Below are positions 11,575 through 20,200 of a stretch of 64,000 nt of DNA, in pieces (within the stretch, counting starts at the first letter, position 1; each line of letters begins with the position of its first letter). The stretch comes from Aidingimonas halophila (GTDB lineage: Bacteria > Pseudomonadota > Gammaproteobacteria > Pseudomonadales > Halomonadaceae), in contig NZ_FNNI01000007.1 in NCBI RefSeq assembly GCF_900106955.1, positions 301,300 to 365,299 of the forward strand, written 5' to 3'. The notes under the pieces were generated by a model. The model did no database searches, had not been told where the DNA came from, and saw nothing but the letters and a program-made list of their open reading frames with translations. Both the position numbers and the translations under genes were made by a program.

Positions 11575-11973
11575 TCAACGTTCCTGCTGGTGACGGAGTG
11601 CATCATGCGAGGCCAAGTGATCTCGCAGGGCTGCCAGTTCCTTCCGTCCGGTGCGTGAAAGTAACGATCCCCCTTGAGACACCTGCCAGGGGCGGCCGTA
11701 TTCGTCCATGAGGTATTGAGCACGACGTCGTACACTTTCCAGATAGTCATCGTGACGTACCGGGTGGCCGACGATAGCATTCCATTCGGTTTCCGTGACA
11801 TACCCCTTGATGGTCTTGTCGAACAGTGCCAGCAGGTCTTCGGGCTCCGTGCGATAACGTGGGGTCCGCGAAACCAGCAAGATGCCGATCATACTGCCGA
11901 AAATCAGCAGGCAAACGGAAAAAACCAAGAAAAACAATGCCATGACCGAAGCCCGTGACCGTTTGCGCGTCAT
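11575..11973 (-). CDS. Small single-pass membrane protein, unknown function
   Basis: 132 residues, not recognised. A basic N-terminus (MTRKRSR) is followed by one hydrophobic segment (about residues 10-34, MALFFLVFSVCLLIFGSM), which suggests an inner-membrane anchor with the rest outside. The remainder is soluble and charged (EPEDLLALFDKTIKGYVTET, YLESVRRRAQYLMDEYG). The ribosome site before the ATG at 11973 is poor; an in-frame ATG at 11943 is an alternative but would cut into the positive N-terminus. It stands between tRNA-Gly and the AraC gene on the same strand. Confidence 0.7.
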   Translation of the reverse strand: MTRKRSRASVMALFFLVFSVCLLIFGSMIGILLVSRTPRYRTEPEDLLALFDKTIKGYVTETEWNAIVGHPVRHDDYLESVRRRAQYLMDEYGRPWQVSQGGSLLSRTGRKELAALRDHLASHDALRHQQER

Positions 11974-12022
11974 GCCTCAATCGTGGGTGAGCACTTGGCG
12001 GCAGAGCGGTATGGATACGATG

Positions 12023-12096
12023 TGGAGCGGGTGAAGGGAATCGAACCCTCGTCTTAAGCTTGGGAAGCTTCTGCTCTACCATTGAGCTACACCCGC
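12023..12096 (-). tRNA. tRNA-Gly (CCC)
   Basis: A 74-base gene with encoded CCA. Acceptor GCGGGTG pairs with CACCCGC, the anticodon loop is TTCCCAA and the T-loop TTCGATT. It follows E. coli glyU closely. The anticodon stem GAAGC/GCTTA has a G-A mismatch at its top pair (27-43). Confidence 0.95.
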
Positions 12097-12398
12097 AAAG
12101 GTAAATCCATAGTAAATCCAGTGGCTTACATTACGCAAGAGAGGAACTCCCCCTTCTTGTTTCAAAGGGGTAAGTCCTTGTTTTACCGTTTTGCATTCCT
12201 CGACGATAACATTCTGACACATTTCTTTTGAGATGAATGGATAAATTTCTACGTTACGCGGTCATAAGGACAGACGCATGCATTTCGGCATTGGCAATAG
12301 CAGTCATGCAGGTTTCGCGTCTTTGCTAGTCGTTTCGATCCTTTCGCCGCCACATGGCAACATGTGGCGGCTTTTATATGGATATCCCGTTGCCATGC
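12097..12398. other. Gap with tRNA-Gly promoter and a possible short rightward transcript
   Basis: The first 45 bases hold a plausible leftward tRNA promoter (TTGCGT 12138-12133, 18 bases, TACTAT 12114-12109). The rest is AT-rich and contains no recognised gene, but it ends in a strong rightward terminator (12346-12376) although no annotated rightward gene precedes it. A small reading frame begins ATGCATTTCGGCATTGGC near 12278 after AAGGAC, but it runs through the terminator stem. A small RNA or leader transcript is possible. Confidence 0.4.
12346..12376 (+). terminator. Strong intrinsic terminator without an obvious gene
   Basis: GCCGCCACATG (12346-12356), loop GCAA, CATGTGGCGGC (12361-12371), then TTTTA. 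The stem is a perfect 11 base pairs and the U-run is on the rightward side only. Confidence 0.8.
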
Positions 12399-12809
12399 TC
12401 AACGCCCGGTGCGCATTCGCAGGATGGCATTCAATACATCCCGCCGTGTGACGATACCCGCCAAGCGTTCTTGCTCCGCGACTGGATAGACCTTCGGTTT
12501 GGTGCCGAGCATCTCCTGTGCCAGGTCAGTGATGCTCTTGTTGGGTGCAACGGATAGCACCTCGTGGCGCATGAGTTCGCGGACCAATGGTGGTTCGTCA
12601 TTGAGATAGGCGCTTTCCAGCAGCTTTCCCAAAACATCTTGTTCGGAAATGAAGCCGATCAGGAAATCCCGGTCATCGACCACCGGGGCGCCAGGTAGTC
12701 GATGCAGTGCCAGTCCGGACACCAGCGTGGATACCGAGGTGTTGGCTTTAACCCGGTAGCAGTCGCGGGACATGATGTCGCGAACAATGGTGGGCGCCTT
12801 ATTGGTCAT
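12399..12809 (-). CDS. CBS-domain protein
   Basis: 136 residues made of two CBS domains (about residues 8-65 and 75-132): IVRDIMSRDCYRVKANTSVS, LPGAPVVDDRDFLIGFISEQ and ELMRHEVLSVAPNKSITDLA, VYPVAEQERLAGIVTRRDVL. Such stand-alone CBS pairs bind adenosyl ligands and regulate partner proteins; the partner is unknown here. AAGGAG lies 7 bases before the ATG at 12809. The frame is open 60 bases further upstream, but there is no better start there. Confidence 0.88.
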   Translation of the reverse strand: MTNKAPTIVRDIMSRDCYRVKANTSVSTLVSGLALHRLPGAPVVDDRDFLIGFISEQDVLGKLLESAYLNDEPPLVRELMRHEVLSVAPNKSITDLAQEMLGTKPKVYPVAEQERLAGIVTRRDVLNAILRMRTGR

Positions 12810-13188
12810 GGTGAGTCTCCTTATACCCATGGGCGTGACCCGAACACACGCTATGTTCAACATCAGCATAGCTGAGTCTCGCCATCACCAACTGTGAAGC
12901 GCTGAAGACAATAGCCAACGGTGCGTGTCGAGGTGCTCTAGCGTTCGGGGATCGAGTCAGGTGCCGTCTCGTGATGCTCACTCGCTCATGGCTGCTGGCA
13001 AGGGAACACGGCGACGATCTTGGGTTCCAATGATTCAGGAGGTCGTATCCGGTTTTCCTCTTGAAACGGCGCCGGTTGGCCTGCACATCGTGTGGACATA
13101 CATCCGTTTGCATCGACCTTGGCAGCAGGACGTATCGATAGCACGACAATGGCCGGTGAGAGCGCTGACGGTAGTGGAGGCTGGCATC
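12810..13188. other. Gap between divergent CBS gene and small-protein gene
   Basis: No gene recognised. The reading frame of the downstream gene is open back to 12925, but that stretch has no protein-like composition or ribosome site. A short inverted repeat, GCTATG (12850-12855) and CATAGC (12867-12872), lies near the CBS gene start and may be a regulatory site. Confidence 0.4.
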
Positions 13189-13497
13189 ATGGATGCACGC
13201 GAATATCTCGCTAAAAAAGGGATCAACCTCGATGACGAGGATGATAAACCGAATACCTTGGAAGAACTGGCTTGGTTACGAGCCCGAGAAGCCAGTCAGC
13301 ATCGCCCCAATTCAGGCACCCCCTATGATTGGGAGGACTGGGAGAGGTATCACGATACGCTGGCTGAAGGGGCCGAGCAGATCGAACAGAAGATCGATCC
13401 CGAGGCACATGTGCACTATCAGGATGGGGTTGGAATCTACAATCCCGCTGATGAACGAGCGACAGATTCGGAGGAGGGGGCGCGAAAAAAGCAGTGA
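13189..13497 (+). CDS. Small acidic cytosolic protein, unknown function
   Basis: 102 residues, not recognised beyond the impression of a conserved halophile hypothetical. It begins MDAREYLAKKGINLDDEDDK and is strongly charged and hydrophilic, without a signal peptide or membrane segment. A GGAGG site (13176-13180) lies 8 bases before the ATG at 13189, which decides the start; the frame continues upstream without support. A small membrane protein gene follows on the same strand after about 110 bases. Confidence 0.75.
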   Translation: MDAREYLAKKGINLDDEDDKPNTLEELAWLRAREASQHRPNSGTPYDWEDWERYHDTLAEGAEQIEQKIDPEAHVHYQDGVGIYNPADERATDSEEGARKKQ

Positions 13498-13610
13498 ATG
13501 ACATGGCAAGGGATGCCGCGACCTTCCGCGATGTCAGGACAGCCAGCTCACCGGTAACGCCTCGATCGGTGAGCCATGAAATGAGGCAAGATCATGGAGG
13601 AGTGTTCAAG

Positions 13611-13769
13611 ATGGATCTGATTCGCATCATTTTTGCCATTCTGTTGCCGCCGGTGGGCGTGTTCCTGCAGGTCGGTCTGGGGCTGCACTTTTGGGTCAAC
13701 ATCCTGTTGACCTTGTTGGGCTATGTGCCAGGTATCGTTCATGCCGTCTGGATCATTGCCCGGCGCTGA
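13611..13769 (+). CDS. YqaE/Pmp3-family small membrane protein
   Basis: 52 residues with two hydrophobic segments: MDLIRIIFAILLPPVGVFLQ, then HFWVNILLTLLGYVPGIVHA. This matches the Pmp3/YqaE proteolipid family (the LPPVGVFLQVG signature), linked in yeast and bacteria to salt stress and membrane potential. GGAGGAG lies about 8 bases before the ATG at 13611; the open frame back to 13494 does not look like protein. Confidence 0.93.
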   Translation: MDLIRIIFAILLPPVGVFLQVGLGLHFWVNILLTLLGYVPGIVHAVWIIARR

Positions 13770-13790
13770 TGATGGCGTACCGTGAAGGGG

Positions 13791-13814
13791 CGGGCGATGC
13801 TCGAGAGTCGCCCG
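13791..13814. terminator. Hairpin between convergent genes
   Basis: CGGGCGA (13791-13797) pairs with TCGCCCG (13808-13814). It lies between the 3' ends of the Pmp3-like gene and glpD; no clear U-run. Confidence 0.45.
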
Positions 13815-13816
13815 AC

Positions 13817-15325
13817 TCAAGCGGTGGCGGCGCTGCAATGTTGACGTGCCATGTAGTGCTGGAGATGATCGCGTTCCGTCGGACCAAAACGTAGACCGAT
13901 CTTTGTCCGGCGCCAGAGGATATCCTCGGCATCGGCTGCCCATTCGTGAGTGATGAGGTAATCGACTTCACGTTGTGTCAGGCCGGCGCCGAAGTGCTCA
14001 CCTAGATCAGCGGCAGAGCGGCAGCTCTCCAGGAACGTCAAGCACAGGCTTCCATAACTCGAGGCGAAACGCCGTGCGCGATGCTCTCCAAGAAAAGGAT
14101 AGTCTCTTAATAACTGTTGCTCGAAATCATGCTGTGATTCGATATCACCGCCGGGCAGTTGTTTGTCGGCCGTCCAGGGCTTGCCCATCCCGGGGAAGCT
14201 GTCAGCCAATTCCCGCATCGCTGACTCGGCCAATTTGCGGTAGGTGGTGATCTTGCCGCCGTATACGGACAGCATCGGTGCTCCGCCTGCATCCAGGTCA
14301 AGCGTGTAATCGCGGGTCATCGCCGAAGGGTCTGCGGACTCGTCATCGCAGAGCGGGCGTACCCCTGTGAAATGGCTGACGATGTCCTTCCGGTCGAGAG
14401 TTTCCTTGAAATGGTGGTTTACCACCTCCAGCAGATAGTCCACTTCGTCATCGGCCATGGCGATGTGTGACAAGTCGCCTTCATAGCGACGGTCGGTAGT
14501 GCCGATCAGGCTGAAATCCTGCTGGTACGGCAGTACGAATACGATGCGGCCATCGCGATTCTGGAGAATGTAGGCACGTTCATCGTGATTCAGGCGAGGC
14601 ACGACCAGATGGCTGCCCTGGATCATGCGGATTCCATAACGAGATTGGCGCTGCGTACCATGTCTGATGAAGGATTCCACCCACGGCCCCGCAGCATTCA
14701 CCAATGCGCTTGCCCGGCACATATACCGTTTGCCTGATTGCGTATCTTCCAATGTCAGAACCCAGCCCCCTTCAATTTCGCGGGCATCGATGCAGCGGGT
14801 GCGTACCCGGATGTCGGCTCCGAATTGACGTGCTTGAATCGCATTGAGGATGACCAGCCGAGCATCATCCACCCAGCAATCAGAGTATTCGAAGCCCTTG
14901 GCGATGTCTTGCCGAAGCGGGGTGTCGATACCAAAGCGAATGCCGCGTGAGCCTGCCAGGCTGTCCCGTTTGCCGAGGTGATCGTACAGGAACAGTCCCA
15001 GGCGAATCATCCAGGCCGGGCGGAGATGGGGTTGGTGGGGCAGGATGAAGCGTAGGGGCCAGACGATATGGGGCGCTTTTCGGAGCAAGACTTCGCGCTC
15101 TTGAAGCGCTTCTCTCACCAGACGGAATTCGCAGTGTTCGAGATAACGCAGTCCGCCATGGATCAGTTTGCTGCTGGCGGATGATGTCGCACTTGCCAAG
15201 TCAGCCTGCTCGCAGAGGCCGACGGCCAGGCCTCGCCCCGCTGCATCATTGGCGATTCCCGTCCCATTAATGCCTCCGCCGACGACGAACAGGTCATAGT
15301 GCGGGAGAGTCGAAGTATCGTTCAT
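13817..15325 (-). CDS. glpD: Aerobic glycerol-3-phosphate dehydrogenase
   Basis: FAD-dependent, membrane-associated enzyme that oxidises glycerol-3-phosphate to dihydroxyacetone phosphate and passes electrons to quinone. It has 502 residues, the normal length. The FAD-binding N-terminus reads YDLFVVGGGINGTGIANDAA; later come ASSKLIHGGLRYLE and SVYGGKITTYRKLAE, both GlpD signatures. No glpF or glpK adjoins it. The upstream region holds repeated GlpR-type half-sites, so induction by glycerol-3-phosphate is likely. Confidence 0.97.
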   Translation of the reverse strand: MNDTSTLPHYDLFVVGGGINGTGIANDAAGRGLAVGLCEQADLASATSSASSKLIHGGLRYLEHCEFRLVREALQEREVLLRKAPHIVWPLRFILPHQPHLRPAWMIRLGLFLYDHLGKRDSLAGSRGIRFGIDTPLRQDIAKGFEYSDCWVDDARLVILNAIQARQFGADIRVRTRCIDAREIEGGWVLTLEDTQSGKRYMCRASALVNAAGPWVESFIRHGTQRQSRYGIRMIQGSHLVVPRLNHDERAYILQNRDGRIVFVLPYQQDFSLIGTTDRRYEGDLSHIAMADDEVDYLLEVVNHHFKETLDRKDIVSHFTGVRPLCDDESADPSAMTRDYTLDLDAGGAPMLSVYGGKITTYRKLAESAMRELADSFPGMGKPWTADKQLPGGDIESQHDFEQQLLRDYPFLGEHRARRFASSYGSLCLTFLESCRSAADLGEHFGAGLTQREVDYLITHEWAADAEDILWRRTKIGLRFGPTERDHLQHYMARQHCSAATA

Positions 15326-15352
15326 GTCGCATCACGTCGTGTGGTGTTTGAA

Positions 15353-15382
15353 AACGAACATATACGAACAAAAAGCGAACAT
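15353..15382 (-). promoter_or_regulatory. Tandem GlpR-like half-sites upstream of glpD
   Basis: Three copies of CGAACA preceded by A or G: ACGAACA (15354-15360), ACGAACA (15364-15370) and GCGAACA (15375-15381), spaced 10 and 11 bases, so they fall on one helix face. On the glpD strand they read TGTTCG, the half-site of E. coli GlpR operators. They lie 29-57 bases before the glpD start. Confidence 0.7.
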
Positions 15383-15544
15383 CAATAGGGAGGCTAAGGG
15401 ATACTGCCTGATCCCACCACTACCTCATTCCAAAAGGCATGTCATTGAGTGCTTCAGGGAGAACGTCAACGAAGAGTGGTTTTTCGATGTTACATATTTA
15501 ATTTCGGAATAGAACATTGTGGGGCGATGATTGTCACTCGTTTT

Positions 15545-16000
15545 TCACTGGTAACGATACGCAAGGTACTCTTCCTTGCGAGGGCCACGTATGGTCCAGC
15601 ATAACGTGAATCCTTGGGCATCGAGCGTGAGCCGCGCGGCATAATGGTCGTCGCCGCATAAATGCGGGATGGCGGATACCAGGGTGTTCTCATCATCCCC
15701 CGGGATCAGGTCGAGCAGCCAGACGGCCTGATCACTGCCTCGGCGTTCATGATATAACTGGATCCTGTCTTCCAGAGGCTGCCACCGGTACACATTGGTG
15801 AAAGCGACAGAGGCCGAGCGATCGCGGAGGTTGAACGTTCCCGATTCATAGAAACGCAGGCCGTCGCTATCTGATACGACCTCGACTCGTCCATTGCCTT
15901 TTCCTGTCCATTGGCAAGACGACATTGCTCCCGATGTCGCTGTAAAGGTCAGCTGGCGTATTGCCGTGAGCCGGGTCGTCAGGCGTATAATAGCTGTCAA
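15545..16000 (-). CDS. DUF6314-family protein
   Basis: About 151 residues. The pattern GRVEVVSDSDGLRFYESGTF, then FTNVYRWQPLEDRIQLYHE and CGDDHYAARLTLDAQGF ending TIRGPRKEEYLAYRYQ is that of DUF6314, a small family of unknown function thought to be lipocalin-like. No signal peptide. The start is uncertain: a TTG at 16000 with AGGA 8 bases upstream is preferred, a GTG at 16048 would overlap the divergent transporter gene, and an internal ATG at 15925 would remove conserved residues. Confidence 0.7.
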   Translation of the reverse strand: MTAIIRLTTRLTAIRQLTFTATSGAMSSCQWTGKGNGRVEVVSDSDGLRFYESGTFNLRDRSASVAFTNVYRWQPLEDRIQLYHERRGSDQAVWLLDLIPGDDENTLVSAIPHLCGDDHYAARLTLDAQGFTLCWTIRGPRKEEYLAYRYQ

Positions 16001-16025
16001 CTTGTTATCCTGGTGGAGTTTACTG

Positions 16026-16904
16026 ATGGGGTTGCTACTCGGTGTCACAGGCCTGTGGGCCTTCTCGTTCTCATTGATCGGTGTTTACCTTTCCGGACAG
16101 GTAGATAGCTACTTCGCCGTTCTGATCCGAATTGCGTTGGCCACCCTATTGTTCCTGCCTTTCTTGCGGCCTGATGCGTTGTCACATCGGCTCAAGCTGG
16201 CGCTGATGGGCGTCGGTGCTGTTCAGCTTGGCATCATGTATATCTTCTTCTACCAGTCCTTCCTGCTGTTATCGGTGCCGGAAGTCCTGCTTTTCACCAT
16301 TTTTACACCGCTATACGTCACGCTGATAGACGATGCCATGGCTGGACGCTTCACACCATTCTATCTGGTTACCGCCGCGCTCGCTGTCATCGGGGCGGCC
16401 CTCATACGTTATCAAGGCGTGGATAGTGGTTTCTGGCTGGGGTTCCTGGTCGTACAGGGAGCCAATATTTGCTTTGCGCTAGGGCAGGTTGCCTATCGAC
16501 ATCTGATGCCGCGGCTTCCCGCGTCGTTGCCGGCATACAGTGTTTTCGGCTGGTTCTATGTCGGGGCCCTCGTATTTGCCGCTCTGGCTTATTGGCTGTT
16601 TGGCAATAGCGGACAATTACCCTCTACGGGAGTGCAGTGGGGTGTCCTCGCCTGGTTGGGGCTGGTTGCATCGGGATTGGGATACTTCCTCTGGAACCAG
16701 GGGGCCACGCGTGTCGATGCGGGAGCGCTGGCGATCATGAATAATGCGTTGATTCCGGCAGGTTTGGCGGTCAACCTTCTGATCTGGAACCGTGATGCGG
16801 ACCTTGTGCGTCTTTTCCTGGGGGGCGCCGTGATCGTGCTGTCGCTGGTCGTCAATGAGTGGTGGGTCAAGCGCCACCGTCGGCCCGTGACGTCGGTGGG
16901 TTGA
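16026..16904 (+). CDS. EamA/DMT-superfamily transporter
   Basis: 292 residues with about ten hydrophobic segments and the duplicated EamA arrangement, beginning MGLLLGVTGLWAFSFSLIGV. Family members mostly export amino acids, amines or carboxylates; the substrate here is not predictable. The frame is open back to 15894, but the ATG at 16026 is preceded by GGTGGAG and begins directly with the first membrane helix. A TATAAT box (15986-15991) precedes it. It diverges from the DUF6314 gene. Confidence 0.88.
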   Translation: MGLLLGVTGLWAFSFSLIGVYLSGQVDSYFAVLIRIALATLLFLPFLRPDALSHRLKLALMGVGAVQLGIMYIFFYQSFLLLSVPEVLLFTIFTPLYVTLIDDAMAGRFTPFYLVTAALAVIGAALIRYQGVDSGFWLGFLVVQGANICFALGQVAYRHLMPRLPASLPAYSVFGWFYVGALVFAALAYWLFGNSGQLPSTGVQWGVLAWLGLVASGLGYFLWNQGATRVDAGALAIMNNALIPAGLAVNLLIWNRDADLVRLFLGGAVIVLSLVVNEWWVKRHRRPVTSVG

Positions 16905-16971
16905 TGGACAGGATTTGCCGCTCCCGTACCGAGTCCGCATAATGACGGGCTCGGTGCAGGCGGGAGTGCGC

Positions 16972-17853
16972 ATGACCAAATTCAAAACGATCGGCCTGAT
17001 TGGTCGCATGGGTAGTGCCAGAGTCGTCGATACGCTGCGACGCTTGATACGTTTCCTCGATGCTCATGAGTATCACGTCATTCTCGAGGACCGTACCGCC
17101 ACAGTCCTGCTCGATCATGGTCAACAGGAAGCCAGCCGCCCCATGCTGGGGGAAATCTGTGATCTGGTGATTGTGGTTGGTGGCGATGGCAGCTTGCTGG
17201 GTGCGGCACGGGCCTTGTGTCGTAGTGGAACCCCGGTGCTGGGGGTCAATCGTGGTCGGCTGGGATTCCTGACGGATATCTCCCCCGATGAAATCGAGGA
17301 GAAGGTTGGCGAAGTGCTGGCCGGTCAGTATGAACTGGAGGAGCGCTTTCTACTGGATGCCGAGGTGTATCGAGGCGGTAAACTGATCGGTGAGGCCGAT
17401 GCCCTGAATGATGTCGTCATGCATCCCGGCAAGGCCGTGCGAATGATCGAGTTTGAGCTGTTCATCAATGATCAGTTCGTTTACAGCCAGCGCAGTGATG
17501 GCTTGATCGTGGCGACACCGACCGGATCCACAGCCTATGCATTGTCCGGGGGTGGGCCTATCGTCCAACCCAAGCTGGATGCCATCACGCTGGTCCCGAT
17601 GTTTCCACATACGCTATCCAGCCGGCCGATTGTCGTCGATGCCTCGTCAGAAATTCGAATCCATATCGGTGAAACCAACGAAACCTACCCGCATGTGAGT
17701 TGCGACGGACAAACGCGTGTGGTGTCCAAGCCCGACGATATTCTCTACGTGCGACGCAAACCGCAACGGCTGAAATTGCTGCATCCTTTCGGTCACAATT
17801 ACTACGAGGTCTGCCGCAGCAAGCTTGGTTGGAGCAGTCGGCTGGGGGATTAA
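16972..17853 (+). CDS. nadK: NAD kinase
   Basis: Phosphorylates NAD to NADP in the cytosol. It has 293 residues, like E. coli NadK (292). The GGDGS motif is in LVIVVGGDGSLLGAARAL, followed by LGVNRGRLGFLTD and the NAD-binding SDGLIVATPTGSTAYALSGG. GGGAG lies 5 bases before the ATG at 16972. The stop codon overlaps the next start (TAATG), so translation of the phosphoesterase gene is probably coupled. Confidence 0.97.
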   Translation: MTKFKTIGLIGRMGSARVVDTLRRLIRFLDAHEYHVILEDRTATVLLDHGQQEASRPMLGEICDLVIVVGGDGSLLGAARALCRSGTPVLGVNRGRLGFLTDISPDEIEEKVGEVLAGQYELEERFLLDAEVYRGGKLIGEADALNDVVMHPGKAVRMIEFELFINDQFVYSQRSDGLIVATPTGSTAYALSGGGPIVQPKLDAITLVPMFPHTLSSRPIVVDASSEIRIHIGETNETYPHVSCDGQTRVVSKPDDILYVRRKPQRLKLLHPFGHNYYEVCRSKLGWSSRLGD

Positions 17854-18842
17854 TGGAGAGTGAAGGCTACGATCTGATTGGTGATGTTCACGGTTGTGGC
17901 GCTACTCTGGCCGCGCTTCTGGAGCGACTGGGCTATCAGCAGCATGGTGGTGTCTATCGGCATCCGTATCGGTGTGCCATCTTCCTCGGCGATCTCATCG
18001 ATCGGGGGCCTCGAGTACGCCTCGCGGTGACCATTGCCAAGCGAATGGTCGATGCCGGGGAGGCGTTTATCGTGCTGGGAAATCACGAGATCAATGCATT
18101 GACGTATAGCCGCCGGGAAGCCGGCGATACACACCGGTGGCTGCGTGCTCATACGCCACGACATAACCGTGTCATCAAGGAGACGTTGGAACAGTATCGT
18201 CAGCATCCCGGAGAATGGCTGGAGACACTGGATTGGTTCATGCGTCTGCCGCTGTTCCTGGAATTCGACGAATTCCGGGTTGTGCATGCCTGCTGGGATC
18301 AGGTGCTCATCGATACATTGCGACAGTCATATCCCGATGGTCGTATCGACGAGGATTTTCTCCAGCGTTCAGTGCATCCCGGTACGGAAGCGTTTGCTAT
18401 CCTCGACCGGCTGACGCGAGGCACTCAACTGCCGTTACCCTCGGATGTCGAAGTTCGATCTGGCGACGGTTTTATCCGTCGCAGTTTTCGAACCCACTTC
18501 TGGGCACGACATCCGAGAACCTATGGCGATGTGATCTTCCAGCCGGACAACTTGCCAGGTGAGCTGGAGTGGCGGGAGCTTTCCGAGGCCGAGCGACAAC
18601 AGTTGAGCTACTATGGCCCTGAGCAACCACCACTGTTTATCGGCCATTACTGGTGCGAGGGAATTCCGGCACTCCCTACGTCGAATATTGCCTGCCTGGA
18701 CTATAGCGCAGTAAAACAGGGGCGATTGGTGGCGTATCGCTGGTGCGGTGAGTCTCGTCTCGATGCGGATCATTTTACCTGGGTGAGTGTGCCGAAAGAG
18801 GAGCGGATCCGGCCTCAGCCCTGGGAAATCGAACTCGATTGA
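17853..18842 (+). CDS. Calcineurin-like metallophosphoesterase
   Basis: 329 residues with the five-block metallophosphatase pattern at the N-terminus: YDLIGDVHGCGATLAALLE, FLGDLIDRGPRVR, IVLGNHEINAL, later VVHACWD and FIGHYWCEG. This is the PPP/ApaH-like branch; the natural substrate is not evident (protein phosphate or a dinucleotide are possibilities). Its start codon overlaps the nadK stop by one base, indicating one operon, and a clear terminator follows. Confidence 0.9.
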   Translation: MESEGYDLIGDVHGCGATLAALLERLGYQQHGGVYRHPYRCAIFLGDLIDRGPRVRLAVTIAKRMVDAGEAFIVLGNHEINALTYSRREAGDTHRWLRAHTPRHNRVIKETLEQYRQHPGEWLETLDWFMRLPLFLEFDEFRVVHACWDQVLIDTLRQSYPDGRIDEDFLQRSVHPGTEAFAILDRLTRGTQLPLPSDVEVRSGDGFIRRSFRTHFWARHPRTYGDVIFQPDNLPGELEWRELSEAERQQLSYYGPEQPPLFIGHYWCEGIPALPTSNIACLDYSAVKQGRLVAYRWCGESRLDADHFTWVSVPKEERIRPQPWEIELD

Positions 18843-18941
18843 TGCTGAAACAAATTATTACATAATTATCTGAATCTGGTGTGAACTCATCGGGCTTGTC
18901 GTTATCAGAGTAGGTGTTCCCTTGAATGATCCCTTGCTCTT

Positions 18942-18970
18942 ATCCGGCGGCCCTCTCCGCCGGATTTTTT
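18942..18970 (+). terminator. Intrinsic terminator of the nadK operon
   Basis: ATCCGGCGG (18942-18950) pairs with CCGCCGGAT (18957-18965), loop CCCTCT, then a run of six T. Confidence 0.9.
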
Positions 18971-19047
18971 CTGCGCGTTTACCCGCATGAATGGCCGTGA
19001 TTGTTATCATTGGATAATTCGCCTTGCTGCCGTATTAAGGATGTTGC

Positions 19048-19899
19048 ATGTACAGGGTTCTCAGGCTGCCGCGGGATACTGACACACGGCCGCTGCGTGA
19101 AGCGCTATGGGCGCATCGTATTGGTCACCGCTTCACCGAGGATGATGAAGGCTACACGTTGTGGCTGGCCAACCCGGAACAGCAGGATGAGATGTTGCGA
19201 CTGCTGGAACGCTGGCAGCGGGGCGAACCGTTGTTACCGACGGAGGAGCGAGTTCGCCGTCGTGCCCGGTCGTCCACATTGTTACAGACATTCGCTCTGG
19301 CGCCTCTCACAGCGGCACTGCTGGTGCTGTGTCTGATCGTCTTCGGGTTGATGGCGATACTGGGAGATCTGGCCATCGCCATGTTGACCATCGTGCCGAT
19401 CGGTGTTGTCAACGGCAGCCTGAGTACCGGCGATCTGACGACGACCCTGGCATCGGGGCAAGTATGGCGCTTGTTTTCTCCGGCGCTGCTGCATTTCGGT
19501 TGGATGCACCTGATCTTCAACATGATGTGGCTGTGGTATTTCGGCCGTCAGGTCGAGTCGATTCAGGGCAGTGGCCGCATGGCATTGCTCGTGGCGGCAA
19601 GCATGCTGGGAGGGAATATCGCCCAATATGCCACGGGAACCGTGTTGTTCGGCGGAATGTCCGGTGTCGATTTTGCATTGTTGGGGTACGTGTGGCTGAT
19701 GTCTCGTCGTGTGCCCCACAGTGGTTTCTTCGTCCCCCAGATGCTGGTCGTTTTCATGTTGGCCTGGATGGTATTCACGATGACCGACTTTGCCGCTGTC
19801 GTGGGCTTCGGCAATGTTGCCAATGAGGCCCATTTGGGTGGTCTTGTCGTGGGGCTGGCGCTGGGCTGGTATTATTCAGGGCGCATGCGCCGGTCATGA
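19048..19899 (+). CDS. Rhomboid-family intramembrane serine protease
   Basis: 283 residues. An N-terminal cytosolic domain (about residues 1-75) resembles that of GlpG, followed by six hydrophobic segments. The catalytic serine is S205 in FGGMSGVDFALLGY (GxSG) and the catalytic histidine H262 in NEAHLGGLVVGLALGW; HFGWMHLIFNM is the conserved loop. It cleaves transmembrane segments of unknown targets. Three unrelated small genes follow closely on the same strand. Confidence 0.93.
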   Translation: MYRVLRLPRDTDTRPLREALWAHRIGHRFTEDDEGYTLWLANPEQQDEMLRLLERWQRGEPLLPTEERVRRRARSSTLLQTFALAPLTAALLVLCLIVFGLMAILGDLAIAMLTIVPIGVVNGSLSTGDLTTTLASGQVWRLFSPALLHFGWMHLIFNMMWLWYFGRQVESIQGSGRMALLVAASMLGGNIAQYATGTVLFGGMSGVDFALLGYVWLMSRRVPHSGFFVPQMLVVFMLAWMVFTMTDFAAVVGFGNVANEAHLGGLVVGLALGWYYSGRMRRS

Positions 19900-19933
19900 G
19901 GTGCAGGTACGTTTCGATTCCGCGAGTGGCGAT

Positions 19934-20200
19934 ATGAGTGAAATGACGTTCGACAAGATGGTTCAGCAGATGACGCCGTCAATTTATGACAGTCTCAAAC
20001 AGGCGGTGCAACTGCGTAAATGGCCTGATGGCCGTGAGCTCAGTCGCGATCAGGTCGAGCTATGCCTGGAAGCTGTCATCAAGTACGAGATCGAGCATCA
20101 GGTGCCCGAATCGCAACGGGTGGGCTATCTGGATCGTTCGGGGTGTGGCAGTGAAGATCGGCATGGGATGAAAGAGGACGGTGTGACGTGGGTGAACTGA
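19934..20200 (+). CDS. YeaC-like DUF1315 protein
   Basis: 88 residues. MTPSIYDSLKQAVQLRKWPD followed by GRELSRDQVELCLEAVIKYE matches E. coli YeaC (DUF1315), a small cytosolic protein of unknown function. The ATG at 19934 is supported by family alignment; the ribosome site is weak. Its last 13 bases overlap the start of the DUF2797 gene, so the two are probably translated together. Confidence 0.87.
   Translation: MSEMTFDKMVQQMTPSIYDSLKQAVQLRKWPDGRELSRDQVELCLEAVIKYEIEHQVPESQRVGYLDRSGCGSEDRHGMKEDGVTWVN

Noticed and set aside
12925..13188. Upstream extension of the small acidic protein frame
   Set aside because: Composition is unlike protein and a strong GGAGG site sits before the later ATG at 13189.
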